Shown: positions 1 to 10,288, counted from the stretch's first letter. The stretch is 64,000 nucleotides of DNA from Limnochordales bacterium (GCA_014896315.1 JADBKP010000002.1:103509-167508), one strand, 5' to 3'. The notes: generated by a model from the sequence alone, not told the origin. Program-made: numbers and translations.

Positions 1-1259
1 CCGGCACCGATCTTGTCATCATCACCGCGGCTCTTGGGGACTACCGCCATGGTGATCACCGGGGCGGGGAAGACGATAGGCGGTAGCCGCAGCGGCTTCT
101 CTCTGTTCGTAAGTGTATCGTTGGTGAGCGTCTCCGCCAGCTTGGCCACACCACCAATGTCGCCGGCTTCCAGGCTATCGACCGGGATCTGCTCTTTGCC
201 CCGCATGAGGAAGAGCTGGCCAATTCTCTCGTCATGATCCCGGTTGACGTTATAGGCCGTGCTGTTGGATGTGAGGGTACCGCTCACCACCCGCAGCAGG
301 GTGATCTTACCCACATACGGATCCGAGATGGTCTTGAAGGCGAGCGCGGCCAGAGGTCCATCAGCCCTGGACTCGAGCTCAACCTCCTGGCCTTGCTTAT
401 CGGTTGCCTTGTATTTGCGGGATGCCGGTGACGGCACCAGACGGACGAGATAGTCGAGGAGAGTGGAGGTGCCGGCGTTCTTCAGGGCTGAACCGCACAG
501 GACCGGAATGATCTGCCGGCTTGCCACTCCCTGAGCCAAGCCCCGCTCAATCTCCTCCTGGGTCAACTCCTCACCTTCCAGATACTTCTCGGTCAGAGTG
601 TCGTCAGCCGCCGCCACCGCTTCTACCAGAGCCTCCCGGGCCGCCTGGACGGTAGAGGCCAGTTCAGCAGGAATATCCGCAACCTTCTCCTTGCCGGCGG
701 CGTCGTAAGTGAGCATCTTGCCGCGCACCACATCGATGATCCCCCGGAAACTATCTGCTTGCCCTACGGGGATTTCGATGGGGGCGATTCCCGGTCCCAT
801 GGCCGTCCGCAATTCGCTTACGCAGCGCTCGAAGTTCGCGTTTTCGCGGTCCATCTTGTTAATAAAAACGAGGCAGGGAATGCCCGCCTCCTGTGCATAC
901 TTCCACACCTTTTCGGTGCCGACTGCTACTCCGGCCGACGCGTCAAGAAGCACCAGGGCTCCCTCGACCACTCGCAGGCTGCTGATCACCTCGCCCACGA
1001 AGTCGAAGTATCCCGGCGTGTCGAGAAGGTTGATCCGGCAGTCCTGCCACTCAAGCGGTGCCAGTGCCGTACTCAGGCTGATCTTGCGGCGGACTTCCTC
1101 GGGGTCGTAATCGGTCACCGCCGTGCCATCATCAACCCGTCCCAGGCGGCTCGTAGCACCAGCTGTGAACAACATGGCCTCGGCGAGTGAGGTCTTCCCC
1201 GCTCCACCATGAGAAACCAGGGCGATGTTACGCAGATGCTGGACATCTACCTTTTTCAA
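1..1259 (-). CDS. Elongation factor G-like GTPase (N-terminal part; gene runs off the window)
   Basis: Minus-strand translation from a TTG at 1259 reads LKKVDVQHLRNIALVSHGGAGKTSLAEAML...INLLDTPGYFDFVGEV...FINKMDRENANFERC. P-loop, G3 and NKMD motifs of the EF-G family. Not in the ORF track because there is no stop in the window. Confidence 0.88.
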   Translation of the reverse strand, partial: MKKVDVQHLRNIALVSHGGAGKTSLAEAMLFTAGATSRLGRVDDGTAVTDYDPEEVRRKISLSTALAPLEWQDCRINLLDTPGYFDFVGEVISSLRVVEGALVLLDASAGVAVGTEKVWKYAQEAGIPCLVFINKMDRENANFERCVSELRTAMGPGIAPIEIPVGQADSFRGIIDVVRGKMLTYDAAGKEKVADIPAELASTVQAAREALVEAVAAADDTLTEKYLEGEELTQEEIERGLAQGVASRQIIPVLCGSALKNAGTSTLLDYLVRLVPSPASRKYKATDKQGQEVELESRADGPLAALAFKTISDPYVGKITLLRVVSGTLTSNSTAYNVNRDHDERIGQLFLMRGKEQIPVDSLEAGDIGGVAKLAETLTNDTLTNREKPLRLPPIVFPAPVITMAVVPKSRGDDDKIGA

Positions 1260-2176
1260 CCGGATCTCCTCCCCACATGCGCAGTTTGGCTTTGGCTTTG
1301 CTCTGCTGCGGCGTCACCGGTATCAGGCGTCACCCCGCTCCGCGTCTTTTGTCCCTCCGCGCCTCTCAGACCGTGAAAATGTCCCCCGATCTCGATAAAC
1401 TTCCGGCGCAGTTCAAGCAGGTCTTGCCACGCGAGAGGCTTCTTGCTCGGATCACGCAGGAGAGCTGCGGGATGAAAGGTGGCAATAACTGGTACCCCCC
1501 TCCAGTTGAACCACTTGCCATGATCCCTGGTAATCCGTGCTTCCGGCCCCACCAGCGTCTGCAGCGAAGGAGATCCCAGGCACAGGATCATCCTCGGGCG
1601 AATCATCGCGATCTGCGCCTGCAGGTAGGGGAAGCACGTCTCCCGCTCGTCAGGGGCCGGAACACGGTTATCGGGCGGACGGCACTTGACCGTGTTGGTA
1701 ATGTACACCTCCTCCCGGGTAAAGCCCGTCGCCGCCAACATCCTGTCCAAGAGCTGGCCAGCACGACCTACAAACGGACGCCCGAGCTCGTCTTCAGTGG
1801 CGCCCGGCGCTTCGCCCACAACCATCAACTCTGCGTGCGGGTTACCTTCTCCAAAGACCACCTGCTTGCAGCCGGCCCGCAGCCGGCAGCGCCGGCACTG
1901 CCGAGCAATGCTGGATATTTCATCCAGCCCCTGGCAGGAAGCAAGTTGAGCGGCCAGTGGGTCTTCCCGGTTTGCGGACGAGAACAGATCGGCGGCAACA
2001 AAAGACGCGGAAGCAGCCGCTATTTCAGAGGTGACAGGAGAGGCTGTACCTTCCCGCACACCACCGGAATCTTTGCTCTCTTGAACTGCCGGTGCAGACT
2101 CCAGCAGGGGGAAGAGTTCGAGTTGCTGATTGGTGGCGGCGGGAGTCTCCCCCCGCCGTCGGTGAGGGCGGTCCAT
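1256..2176 (-). CDS. Uracil-DNA glycosylase, family 4 (Fe-S type)
   Basis: CRRCRLRAGCKQVVFGEGNPHAELMVVGEAPGATEDELGRPFVGRAGQLLDRML...NTVKCRPPDNRVP...ATFHPAALLRDP. Stop overlaps the EF-G-like start. Confidence 0.92.
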   Translation of the reverse strand: MDRPHRRRGETPAATNQQLELFPLLESAPAVQESKDSGGVREGTASPVTSEIAAASASFVAADLFSSANREDPLAAQLASCQGLDEISSIARQCRRCRLRAGCKQVVFGEGNPHAELMVVGEAPGATEDELGRPFVGRAGQLLDRMLAATGFTREEVYITNTVKCRPPDNRVPAPDERETCFPYLQAQIAMIRPRMILCLGSPSLQTLVGPEARITRDHGKWFNWRGVPVIATFHPAALLRDPSKKPLAWQDLLELRRKFIEIGGHFHGLRGAEGQKTRSGVTPDTGDAAAEQSQSQTAHVGRRSG

Positions 2177-2233
2177 TCACCAGACCTCCTCAGCCCGTCA
2201 CGGACTGGACTCGGCAAACGGATTACACGTTAT

Positions 2234-2557
2234 TCAATACCGGATGTGAAAACCGTGAAAATTTCCGCTGGGCGGCCCCCATTCGACTTTAACGTCGCGA
2301 ACCTCAGCCCCCAGCGGTCCTACCCGAAGCCTGGCCAGGTATTCCTCCAGGGCTGCACGCGGCCCTTCCACCACGGTTTCCACAGCCCCGTCGTCAAGGT
2401 TGCGGACATATCCGCTCAAGCCCCGGCGCACCGCCTCGCGCTGGGCAAACATCCGAAAACCCACTCCCTGCACCACGCCGGAAACCACGGCGTACAGGCG
2501 CAGCGGCTCCCCGGCGGCGCCTGCAGCCATACGCGAATCTTCTCCCACCGCAACCAC
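2234..2557 (-). CDS. acyP: Acylphosphatase
   Basis: LRLYAVVSGVVQGVGFRMFAQREAVRRGLSGYVRNLDDGAVETVVEG; acylphosphatase signature. Confidence 0.93.
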   Translation of the reverse strand: MVAVGEDSRMAAGAAGEPLRLYAVVSGVVQGVGFRMFAQREAVRRGLSGYVRNLDDGAVETVVEGPRAALEEYLARLRVGPLGAEVRDVKVEWGPPSGNFHGFHIRY

Positions 2558-2863
2558 CAGTCTACCAGGAGTAAAAAACTAGTGTTAGTATTCCGCAGAC
2601 CGGAACAAATTCCTCTTTCACACACAACGAGCCCGCCCGGGTTCACCGGCGTCCCAGACATGTACCCGCCGGTGACTGGTCGAGTCGAATACCATAGGCA
2701 TCTGGCGATCCACACCTGGGGAATGGACCGAACCACTCCGGTTCCACTATGGTGGCCGCGGCTGTCCCGAACGCTATGAGCGTCCGGCCTTCTCCGCACA
2801 TGTCCTCGACCGCTGCTTCATCCGGGGTCGCCCCCCAACAGTACCTGATGGACAAACAAAACA

Positions 2864-2891
2864 GCCCACCAGGAACCGCTCCTGGTGGGCT
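2864..2891 (-). terminator. Rho-independent terminator downstream of tRNA-Pro
   Basis: Perfect 11-bp stem GCCCACCAGGA/TCCTGGTGGGC followed on the minus strand by TGTTTTGTTT. Confidence 0.85.
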
Positions 2892-2899
2892 TTAAAACT

Positions 2900-2976
2900 G
2901 GTCGGGGCGACTGGATTTGAACCAGCGACCTCTACCACCCCAAGGTAGCGCGCTAGCCAAGCTGCGCCACGCCCCG
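2900..2976 (-). tRNA. tRNA-Pro (anticodon GGG), CCA encoded
   Basis: CGGGGCGTGGCGCAGCTTGGCTAGCGCGCTACCTTGGGGTGGTAGAGGTCGCTGGTTCAAATCCAGTCGCCCCGACCA folds as a cloverleaf; 7-nt anticodon loop TTGGGGT; T-arm GGTTCAAATCC. Confidence 0.95.
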
Positions 2977-3075
2977 ATTGCACCAACCACTATATCACCG
3001 GCGGGGATTCAGCGTCAACCCACCTGCTCTCCCACCTGGCCCGGCCGCTCCCATCGGCAACCAGCACACCCGTCC

Positions 3076-4413
3076 TCAGCCGGCCCGGCTGATCATCCCA
3101 GTGCCGCTATTGCCGCTCCCGGCCCCGGCATTAACCTCGGCCTCACCGGCAGTTCTCGTCTGGCCCTCATCCGCAGGAGACAACGTATCTTCCAGGAAGC
3201 GGCGGTGGATGGCCCGAACCGCCTCAACCACGCGGCTCTCATCGATCAGGCAGGAAACCTTGATCTCCGAAGTGCTGATAACCTGAATGTTGATCCCGCA
3301 CTCCGCCAGCGCCTCGAACATCGCCGCCGCCACGCCCGGGTTCATCATCATTCCGGCTCCGACGATGGAGACCTTGGCCACCGTCTGATCCTCGAGCACA
3401 TCCTTGGCCCCTAGCTCCTGTGCTACCTTGCGCACCACCTGGCTGGCCCGAGCCAGGTCATCCCGGGAGATGGTGAAAAGCAGGTCCGTCGACTTCTCTT
3501 CCTTGGTCGTTTGCACGATCATGTCTACGTTGATCCGTTCTGCCGCCAGCGCCCCGAAAATGCGGGCCGCCACCCCCGGCCGGTCGGGTACGCCTACCAG
3601 GACCACCTTGGCCACGTTGGTGTCATGGGTGACACCAGTTACGACGACTTCTTTCTCGCCCGTATCCATCACCGTCAACTCCTTTACGATCGTCCCCGGT
3701 TCATCGCTAAAGCTGGACCGAACATGAATAGGAACACCGTACACCGCCGCAAACTCCACCGCGCGCGGCTGCAGCACCACCGCACCCAGACTTGCCATCT
3801 CCAGCATCTCCCCATACGAGATGGCCGCAAGCTTGCGAGCGTTGGGAACAATACGCGGATCGGCGGTGAAAACGCCGGTAACATCAGTGTAAATCTCACA
3901 CATGTCGGCTTTCAGTGCTGCCGCCAGCGCTACGGCCGTGGTGTCAGATCCGCCCCGTCCCAGGGTGGTGATCTCGTAATCTTCGCCGCTGACTGTAATA
4001 CCCTGAAAGCCGGCCACGATCACGATCTTGCCAGCTCCCAGTTCTCGCAAAACCCGGTCGGCACTCACCCGTGTAATGCGTGCTTTCGTGTGCACATTAT
4101 CCGTATATATCCCGCCCTGCGCCCCGGTGAGGCTTACCACCGGCTCGCCCAGGCAATCGATGGCAATGGCAAGCAGTGCGATGGAAACCTGTTCACCGGT
4201 GGCGAGGAGCATGTCCATCTCCCGGCGCGGCGGATTCGGTGTTAACTCCTTCGCTTTCCTGATCAGATCATCGGTGGTGTCTCCCTGAGCCGAGACCACC
4301 ACAACTACCTGGTTTCCCGCTCGCCGGGTGCGCACCACCCTTTCGGCCACCCGGCGCAATCTTTCCGTATTGGCAACCGAAGAACCACCAAACTTCTGAA
4401 CTATCAGCGCCAC
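3076..4413 (-). CDS. lysC: Aspartate kinase
   Basis: [26 protein letters not shown]...[14 protein letters not shown]...; C-terminal tandem ACT domains. Confidence 0.95.
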   Translation of the reverse strand: MALIVQKFGGSSVANTERLRRVAERVVRTRRAGNQVVVVVSAQGDTTDDLIRKAKELTPNPPRREMDMLLATGEQVSIALLAIAIDCLGEPVVSLTGAQGGIYTDNVHTKARITRVSADRVLRELGAGKIVIVAGFQGITVSGEDYEITTLGRGGSDTTAVALAAALKADMCEIYTDVTGVFTADPRIVPNARKLAAISYGEMLEMASLGAVVLQPRAVEFAAVYGVPIHVRSSFSDEPGTIVKELTVMDTGEKEVVVTGVTHDTNVAKVVLVGVPDRPGVAARIFGALAAERINVDMIVQTTKEEKSTDLLFTISRDDLARASQVVRKVAQELGAKDVLEDQTVAKVSIVGAGMMMNPGVAAAMFEALAECGINIQVISTSEIKVSCLIDESRVVEAVRAIHRRFLEDTLSPADEGQTRTAGEAEVNAGAGSGNSGTGMISRAG

Positions 4414-4449
4414 CCTGCCGTGCCTCCCGTCGTCTCAGACGCAGATATT

Positions 4450-5568
4450 TCAACCTGATGCCAGTGGCAGCAAACCCGTGATCGGCCGGAAAAGTGCGAG
4501 TGCTCCCGGCACCCCCGCCCGGACCGCTAGTCCCGTGGCCTTGACCCCCGCGGCGGCAAACGCCTCCTGCATCGCCCCGGCCACTCTTTCCGCCGTCGCC
4601 CGGTCCGGCGCCAGGGCCACCACCGAAGGTCCCGACCCGCTCAAGGCCGCCCCCCAGGCTCCCGCCGCCCGGCTGGCGGCCAGAACCTGCTCCAGCCCGG
4701 GCACGAGCGGCACCCGGTACGGCTGGTGGAGGCGGTCGTTCATAGCCGCTCCCACCTCCTGCCAGTCACCCGCGGCGGCGGCGAGTAAAAGCCAGGAGAG
4801 CTGCGCCATATTGAAGACCGCATCCTTCCAGCTTACCTGTTTCGGCAGTACGGAACGGGAGACGGAAGTGCGCAGCACAAACCGAGGCGTCACCACTGCC
4901 GCCCAGACTTCGCCTGCCGGTGCGACCCGTGCCACGGACCACTCTCGTACCCCTTGCCGCTCAATCTCGGCGGCCGCGGTCAACCCGCCAAACAGGGCCG
5001 CCGCCAGGTTGTCCGGATGGCCTTCCAGGGCTATACCAAGGTCGAGGAGATCCCGGAAAACTCCCTCAGGTCGCAACAAGAACAGCAGCGAGTCGCTCCG
5101 TTTACTACTCCCGCCCGGCCTGCTCCAACCGTCCTCTGCCGGACCTGCCGGATTCACCGGCAACCGGCCCGCCAACCAGGCGGCGGCAACAAGTCCGGCC
5201 ACGACCGCCGTGGAACTGCTTCCCAGCCCCGATCCTGGCGGCACTCTGTTGGTACACACAAGCCGCACCGCCGGCAGCGAGACACCCGGTTGCCAAAGCT
5301 GCCAGCCGGCAAGAAGTGCCTGTACCAGCAGGTTGTCCGCGCCGCGGGGAAGCTGATCGGCCCCCCCCGCTGCGCCCACTCCCCTGATTTCGATCTCGAC
5401 AGGCAAGGAGTCGGAATCAGGCATGCCGCCCGAGGTGAGGCCACGGGCCAGCCGTTCGACTACCACCTCATTATAAAGATCGAGGGTCAGGCCCAGGATG
5501 TCGAAACCGGGGCCAAGGTTGGCCGTGGTAGCCGGAACCTTGATGAGACAGGCCCTGGCCCGCTCCAT
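4450..5568 (-). CDS. thrB: Homoserine kinase
   Basis: KVPATTANLGPGFDILGLTLDLYNEVVVE...RVPPGSGLGSSSTAVVAGLVAA...; start placed at MERARACLIKV because the longer ORF overlaps hom. Confidence 0.9.
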   Translation of the reverse strand: MERARACLIKVPATTANLGPGFDILGLTLDLYNEVVVERLARGLTSGGMPDSDSLPVEIEIRGVGAAGGADQLPRGADNLLVQALLAGWQLWQPGVSLPAVRLVCTNRVPPGSGLGSSSTAVVAGLVAAAWLAGRLPVNPAGPAEDGWSRPGGSSKRSDSLLFLLRPEGVFRDLLDLGIALEGHPDNLAAALFGGLTAAAEIERQGVREWSVARVAPAGEVWAAVVTPRFVLRTSVSRSVLPKQVSWKDAVFNMAQLSWLLLAAAAGDWQEVGAAMNDRLHQPYRVPLVPGLEQVLAASRAAGAWGAALSGSGPSVVALAPDRATAERVAGAMQEAFAAAGVKATGLAVRAGVPGALALFRPITGLLPLASG

Positions 5569-5602
5569 CTCTTGTGCGTCGGCCCCGCAGGCCGCGTTTG
5601 GT

Positions 5603-6973
5603 TCAACCACGGGCACTGCCTCCGCTCTCGCATTTATCTCCGGCCGTCCCATCCTCAACGCGGATGACACTGGCCACCTGGTGGACCGCCGCGAGGGGTT
5701 CGATCTCCCGCAACGCCTGCCGAACGTCGGCCTCCCGGGCATCGTGGGTTACAAAGACCACATCGACCGGGGACTTGCCCCGACTCTTCTGGATGACCGA
5801 CTCGATGCTGACGCCGTTACGTCCGAAGGATGCGGCCATAGCGGCCAGGACTCCCGGTTCATCGCAGACCGACAAGCGGATGTAAAAACGGGTGCGGGTT
5901 TCGGTGATGGGCTGTACCGGCTTAACCGGCCACTCTCCAGGATTGCGCCGCACCAGGAGCGGCAGCTGCCCCCGCAGCAGGTCATCGGCAGCCTCGATCA
6001 GGTCCGCAGCAACCGCCGACGCCGTCGGCAGCGAGCCAGCCCCCCGCCCGTAGAACATCAACTCTCCGACTGCGTCTGCGGAGATGAAAATGGCATTGAA
6101 AACATCCCGGACTGCCGCCAGCGGATGGTGTTGCGGCACCAGGGTCGGATGCACCCGCGCCTCGATACTGCCGTTGACGTTCTTGGCAACGGCCAGAAGC
6201 TTGATGGTGAAACCCAGATCCCGGCTGTAGGCGATGTCTACCGGTGTCACCCGGCGGATGCCTTCGACATGAATCGACTCCACAGGAATGTAGGTTTCAA
6301 AGGCCAGGGAGGCCAGGATCGCCAGCTTGTAGGCGGCGTCCCAACCGTCCACATCCGAACTGGGATCAGCCTCCGCATAACCGGCCGCTTGGGCCTGCTC
6401 CAGTGCAACCGAGAAGTCAGTACCATCTTCAACCATCCGCGTCAGGATGTAGTTGGTCGTGCCGTTGATGATTCCCATCAGGGTCTGCACCTGGTTGGCA
6501 GCCAGCCCGTCGACAATGCTTCTGATCACCGGAATCCCCGCCGCGACGCTAGCCTCGAAGTACAACCCCGCCCTGTGCTCGCAGGCTGCGCGGAAAAGCT
6601 CCGGTCCGTGCTGGGCCAGCACAGCCTTGTTGGCCGTCACTACCGGCCGCCCGCGCCCTAAAGCCGCGAGAATATACTCTCGCGCCGGCTCGACCCCACC
6701 CATCACTTCCACGATGATGTCGATATCCGGATCTTCGAGAATGTCACGCGGGTTGGTCGTCAACCGCTCCTCGGGCAACGAGACCATGCGGGGCTTGTCC
6801 AGAGAACGTACCAGTGCACGCCTGATCTCCAGCCCGACCCCCAGCCGGTTGCCGATAATCTCACCATTTTCCTGGAGCACGCGTACCAGGCCGCTACCTA
6901 CTACCCCCAAGCCCAGCAGTCCCACCTGCAGCGGGTTTCCCACCGATTCCACCCCCACCGCCGCCCGGGTCAT
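5603..6973 (-). CDS. hom: Homoserine dehydrogenase with C-terminal ACT domain
   Basis: LQVGLLGLGVVGSGLVRVLQENGEIIG...TANKAVLAQHGPELF...GIINGTTNYILTRM...; ACT-like C-terminus. Confidence 0.95.
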   Translation of the reverse strand: MTRAAVGVESVGNPLQVGLLGLGVVGSGLVRVLQENGEIIGNRLGVGLEIRRALVRSLDKPRMVSLPEERLTTNPRDILEDPDIDIIVEVMGGVEPAREYILAALGRGRPVVTANKAVLAQHGPELFRAACEHRAGLYFEASVAAGIPVIRSIVDGLAANQVQTLMGIINGTTNYILTRMVEDGTDFSVALEQAQAAGYAEADPSSDVDGWDAAYKLAILASLAFETYIPVESIHVEGIRRVTPVDIAYSRDLGFTIKLLAVAKNVNGSIEARVHPTLVPQHHPLAAVRDVFNAIFISADAVGELMFYGRGAGSLPTASAVAADLIEAADDLLRGQLPLLVRRNPGEWPVKPVQPITETRTRFYIRLSVCDEPGVLAAMAASFGRNGVSIESVIQKSRGKSPVDVVFVTHDAREADVRQALREIEPLAAVHQVASVIRVEDGTAGDKCESGGSARG

Positions 6974-7045
6974 CGACTGGCCACAGGTCGATTGGCCATA
7001 CGTCCCGGGCACTGCCCAAAGCTGCTTGTCGGATTTACTCGCAAG

Positions 7046-7086
7046 ATTATAGCAGAACCGGCTCCGCTCTGGAAACGGAGCCGGTT
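7046..7086 (-). promoter_or_regulatory. TATAAT-like -10 box plus adjacent 11-bp inverted repeat upstream of hom
   Basis: Minus strand TATAAT at 7051-7046. AACCGGCTCCG/CGGAGCCGGTT arms at 7056-7066 and 7076-7086. No good -35 seen. Confidence 0.45.
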
Positions 7087-7194
7087 TACCAGCACTGGGG
7101 AGTATCGGTCACGGCAAGCCGGGCACAAGCAGGGCGAGGGTGGCAGGCAGAACGCAGGGAGTGTCGCCCCGGGCGCTGCATGCGGCCGGGAAAA

Positions 7195-8673
7195 CTAAAG
7201 CAGGATGCAGATGAGCCCGCCGCTTCCTTCGTTGACAATCTTGGTGAGGGTCTCTTGCAGCTTGACCTGGGCGTTTTCCGGCATCCGATGTAACTTGCTA
7301 TCGATCCCCTCCCGGACCAGGTCGGGCAGGGACTTGCCCAGGAAGTCCGCCTGCCAGATCCGTTCAGGCTGGCGCTCGTACTGTTCCAGCAGATAGCGGG
7401 CGAACTCCTCGCCCTGGCGCTCGGCCCCGATAAAAGGTGTGACCTCGGTCGTTATGTCCGCCCGGATCATGTGAATGGCGGTAGCGGTTGCCCGCAACCG
7501 GATACCAAAACGGTTGCCGCGCCGGATCAGTTCCGGCTCTTCATAGACAATCTCCTCCTCCGCCGGAGGGACGATGCCGTACCCGGTCTCCCGGACCTGA
7601 GCCAGGGCTGCCGCTACCTTGTCATACTCCCGCTTGGCCGCGGCCAGCTCCTTCATGGCCCGCATCAGGCCGCGGTCACCCTCCAGCTCCATGCCGGTTA
7701 CCTCCTGCAAGATCTGGAAGAAGAGGCCTTCGGCCATCTCGAGCCGGATATCTGCCAGCCCCTGTCCAAGATCGAGCAGACTCAGCTCGGCGCCGGCCAG
7801 AAACTCAACGCGGGAGAAAGCGTCGACCGCCTCGTTCACATCTCGCAGCCGTACTATGCGCTCCACAACTTCGGCCACGCTCTCCTCGCAGCGCTGGCGC
7901 AGCCAGTGATCCTCGTCTAGCTCCTCCACCCATCCCGGCAGGCGGAAGGCAATCTCCCGGATCGGAAACGAGTAGAGCAACTCGCCAAGCAGCCGCAGAA
8001 GCTCGCTTTCCGTCAGATGCAGGCAGTCGAGGGGAAGCACCATCACATCGTACTTCTCGGTCAGCTTCTGGGCCAACCGGCGGGTCTCCTCGGCACCCGG
8101 ATGAACAGAGTTCAACACGACTACAAAGGGTTTGCCAAGCTCCTGCAACTCCCGGATCACACGCTCTTCCGCCGGTTCATAGGCAGCACGGGGAATGTCG
8201 GTTATTGAACCGTCGGTGGTGACAACCAGCCCCATGGTGGAATGTTCGGCGATGACCTTGCGGGTGCCGATCTCGGCCGCCTGCTGAAAGGCGATCTCTT
8301 CCTCAAGCCAGGGGGTTCGCACCCGCCGCGGCCCGTGTTCGTCCATGTATCCCAGCGCGCCTTCCACGGTATAGCCCACGCAGTCGACCAGCCGCACCTT
8401 GATACGCAGATGCTCACCGACGGAAACCTCTACTGGTTCATCAGGGACGAATTTGGGCTCGGTGGTCATGATGCTGCGCCCCGCGCCGCTTTGGGGGAGC
8501 GCATCACTGGTACGCTGCCGCACGTAGACGTCCTCGATTTCCGGGAGGACCAGAAGGTCCATGAACCGCCGGATCAGGGTGGACTTGCCCGTTCTGACCG
8601 GCCCGACCACACCGATGTAGACGCTCCCGTTGGTCCTTTCGGCAATGTCGGCAAAAAGGTCAAACTTCTCCAT
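7195..8673 (-). CDS. spoIVA: Stage IV sporulation protein A
   Basis: MEKFDLFADIAERTNGSVYIGVVGPVRTGKSTLIRRFMDLLVLPEI...; ends ...IVNEGSGGLICILL. Full-length match to the remembered SpoIVA pattern. Confidence 0.97.
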   Translation of the reverse strand: MEKFDLFADIAERTNGSVYIGVVGPVRTGKSTLIRRFMDLLVLPEIEDVYVRQRTSDALPQSGAGRSIMTTEPKFVPDEPVEVSVGEHLRIKVRLVDCVGYTVEGALGYMDEHGPRRVRTPWLEEEIAFQQAAEIGTRKVIAEHSTMGLVVTTDGSITDIPRAAYEPAEERVIRELQELGKPFVVVLNSVHPGAEETRRLAQKLTEKYDVMVLPLDCLHLTESELLRLLGELLYSFPIREIAFRLPGWVEELDEDHWLRQRCEESVAEVVERIVRLRDVNEAVDAFSRVEFLAGAELSLLDLGQGLADIRLEMAEGLFFQILQEVTGMELEGDRGLMRAMKELAAAKREYDKVAAALAQVRETGYGIVPPAEEEIVYEEPELIRRGNRFGIRLRATATAIHMIRADITTEVTPFIGAERQGEEFARYLLEQYERQPERIWQADFLGKSLPDLVREGIDSKLHRMPENAQVKLQETLTKIVNEGSGGLICILL

Positions 8674-8848
8674 CTACCGCACCCTCCTTGCAGGGTGGAA
8701 AGCCGCAGCGGAGCCGCTACCAGGCCGGGGTGGCACAGGACTTGCCCGGGATCTCTGCCGGGCCAGAGCCTGCTTGCGGCTGGTTAGGTCCTGGCTGGGT
8801 CTGTAGATCTATATGAACGGGGGCACGGGGATAGTACAAGAGTGCAGT

Positions 8849-10189
8849 CTAGGAGCTGCGCGCACGTGCCTTCAGCCGCCAAGCGATGGGCGTCCCTGTC
8901 AGGGGATAAGCCCGGCGGACGAAATTTTCCAGGTACCGGAGGTAGGAGAAGTGCACCCTCTCAGGATCGTTGACTTCGAGAAGTACGGTGGGGGGTCTCA
9001 CCTGCACCTGAGAGGCGGAGTAGATCTCAAGCGGGCGGCCTTTGCGGGCGGGTGGCTGATGGAAGGAGAGTGCGTCGTTGAGCAGCGCCTGCCATGTGGC
9101 CGGCGAAAGCCGGGTGGCAAAGTTCTCGGCCACCACCAGGAGCTGGTCAAGCAGGCGGCCGATCCCGCGGCCGGTGCGTGCGGAGATGAAAACAAGGGGG
9201 GCGAAATGCAAGAAGTCCAGTTCACGTCGGACCTGCTCTTCGAGGCGCCGCGCCGCATCCGCATCGCCCGGTGCAGTAAGATCCCACTTGTTGGCAGCAA
9301 GCACCACCGCCCGCCGGGATTCCTGAATCAAGCCGGCTACGTACAGATCCTGGTGAACGATCCCTTCCGCTGCATCCAGCACGAGTACGGCGACGTCGGA
9401 GCGCTCCAGCGCCCGCCTGGCCCGCTCTGCCACCTGCTTCTCCACAGGTTCCTCAACTCTCCCCGGCCGGCGCAGACCGGCGGTGTCGACCAGAACCAGA
9501 TCGCGCCCCTGGTAGCGGAAGGGCGTGTCCACCGGGTCCCGGGTCGTCCCGGGGATGTTGCTGACCACCACCCGTTCCTCGCCGAGAATCCGGTTGACCA
9601 GCGAGGATTTGCCCACATTGGGTCTTCCCACTATCGCCACCCGGATGACATCGGCCTGGTCCTCGTCAACCGGGGCTGGCTGCACAGCTTTGAGCTCCTT
9701 CAACCTTTCTACCACCGCGTCCAGCAGGTCGCCCAGCCCGCGCCGGTGCTCGGCAGCAACCGGCAGCGGTTCGCCGAGGCCCAGCCGGAGGAACTCCCAG
9801 ACCCCCGGCTCCACCTCGGGCCCGTCCACCTTGTTTGCCACCAGCAGTACGGGTTTGCCCGCGGTGCGCAAGGTCTTGGCAATATCCTGGTCTTCGGATA
9901 CCACTCCGGTCCGGGCATCAACTACGAACAGTATCAGATCCGCTTCTTCGATAGCCTTCTGCGCCTGGCGCAACACCTGCTGCGGGATCTCGCCCGTGGC
10001 CGCCGGATCGATGCCCCCTGTATCAACCAGCGCAAAGCGGAACCCATTCCAGTCGGTCTCGGCATAGAGCCGGTCGCGCGTGATCCCAGGTTCAGCCCGC
10101 ACCACGGCTACCGGTCGGGCGATAATCTGGTTGAACAATGTCGACTTCCCAACGTTGGGGCGCCCCACAATGGCAACAAGCGGGAGCAT
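8849..10189 (-). CDS. der: Ribosome biogenesis GTPase Der (EngA), two G domains
   Basis: MLPLVAIVGRPNVGKSTLFNQII... and second VAIVGRPNVGKSSLVNRILGEERVVVSNIPGTTRDPVDT. Confidence 0.96.
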   Translation of the reverse strand: MLPLVAIVGRPNVGKSTLFNQIIARPVAVVRAEPGITRDRLYAETDWNGFRFALVDTGGIDPAATGEIPQQVLRQAQKAIEEADLILFVVDARTGVVSEDQDIAKTLRTAGKPVLLVANKVDGPEVEPGVWEFLRLGLGEPLPVAAEHRRGLGDLLDAVVERLKELKAVQPAPVDEDQADVIRVAIVGRPNVGKSSLVNRILGEERVVVSNIPGTTRDPVDTPFRYQGRDLVLVDTAGLRRPGRVEEPVEKQVAERARRALERSDVAVLVLDAAEGIVHQDLYVAGLIQESRRAVVLAANKWDLTAPGDADAARRLEEQVRRELDFLHFAPLVFISARTGRGIGRLLDQLLVVAENFATRLSPATWQALLNDALSFHQPPARKGRPLEIYSASQVQVRPPTVLLEVNDPERVHFSYLRYLENFVRRAYPLTGTPIAWRLKARARSS

Positions 10190-10288
10190 CCTGGCGAGCC
10201 TCCTCCGTGAGCGGTCAGTCCACCCACCGAGCATAAGCCTGATCCCGCCGGCAGGCAAGGCCGGGGTCTGCCATGCCCGCGCCCGCCA

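Noticed and set aside
1187-2779. 530-aa + strand ORF
   Set aside because: Antisense to UDG, acylphosphatase and flanks; composition typical of a GC-rich shadow ORF, no recognisable motif.
2774-2986. 70-aa minus ORF containing VAGSNPVAPTSF
   Set aside because: Classic spurious translation of a tRNA gene (2900-2976).
4478-5356. 292-aa + strand ORF, and similar long + ORFs over lysC, hom, spoIVA, der
   Set aside because: Fully antisense to confidently identified genes; high-GC codon shadow.
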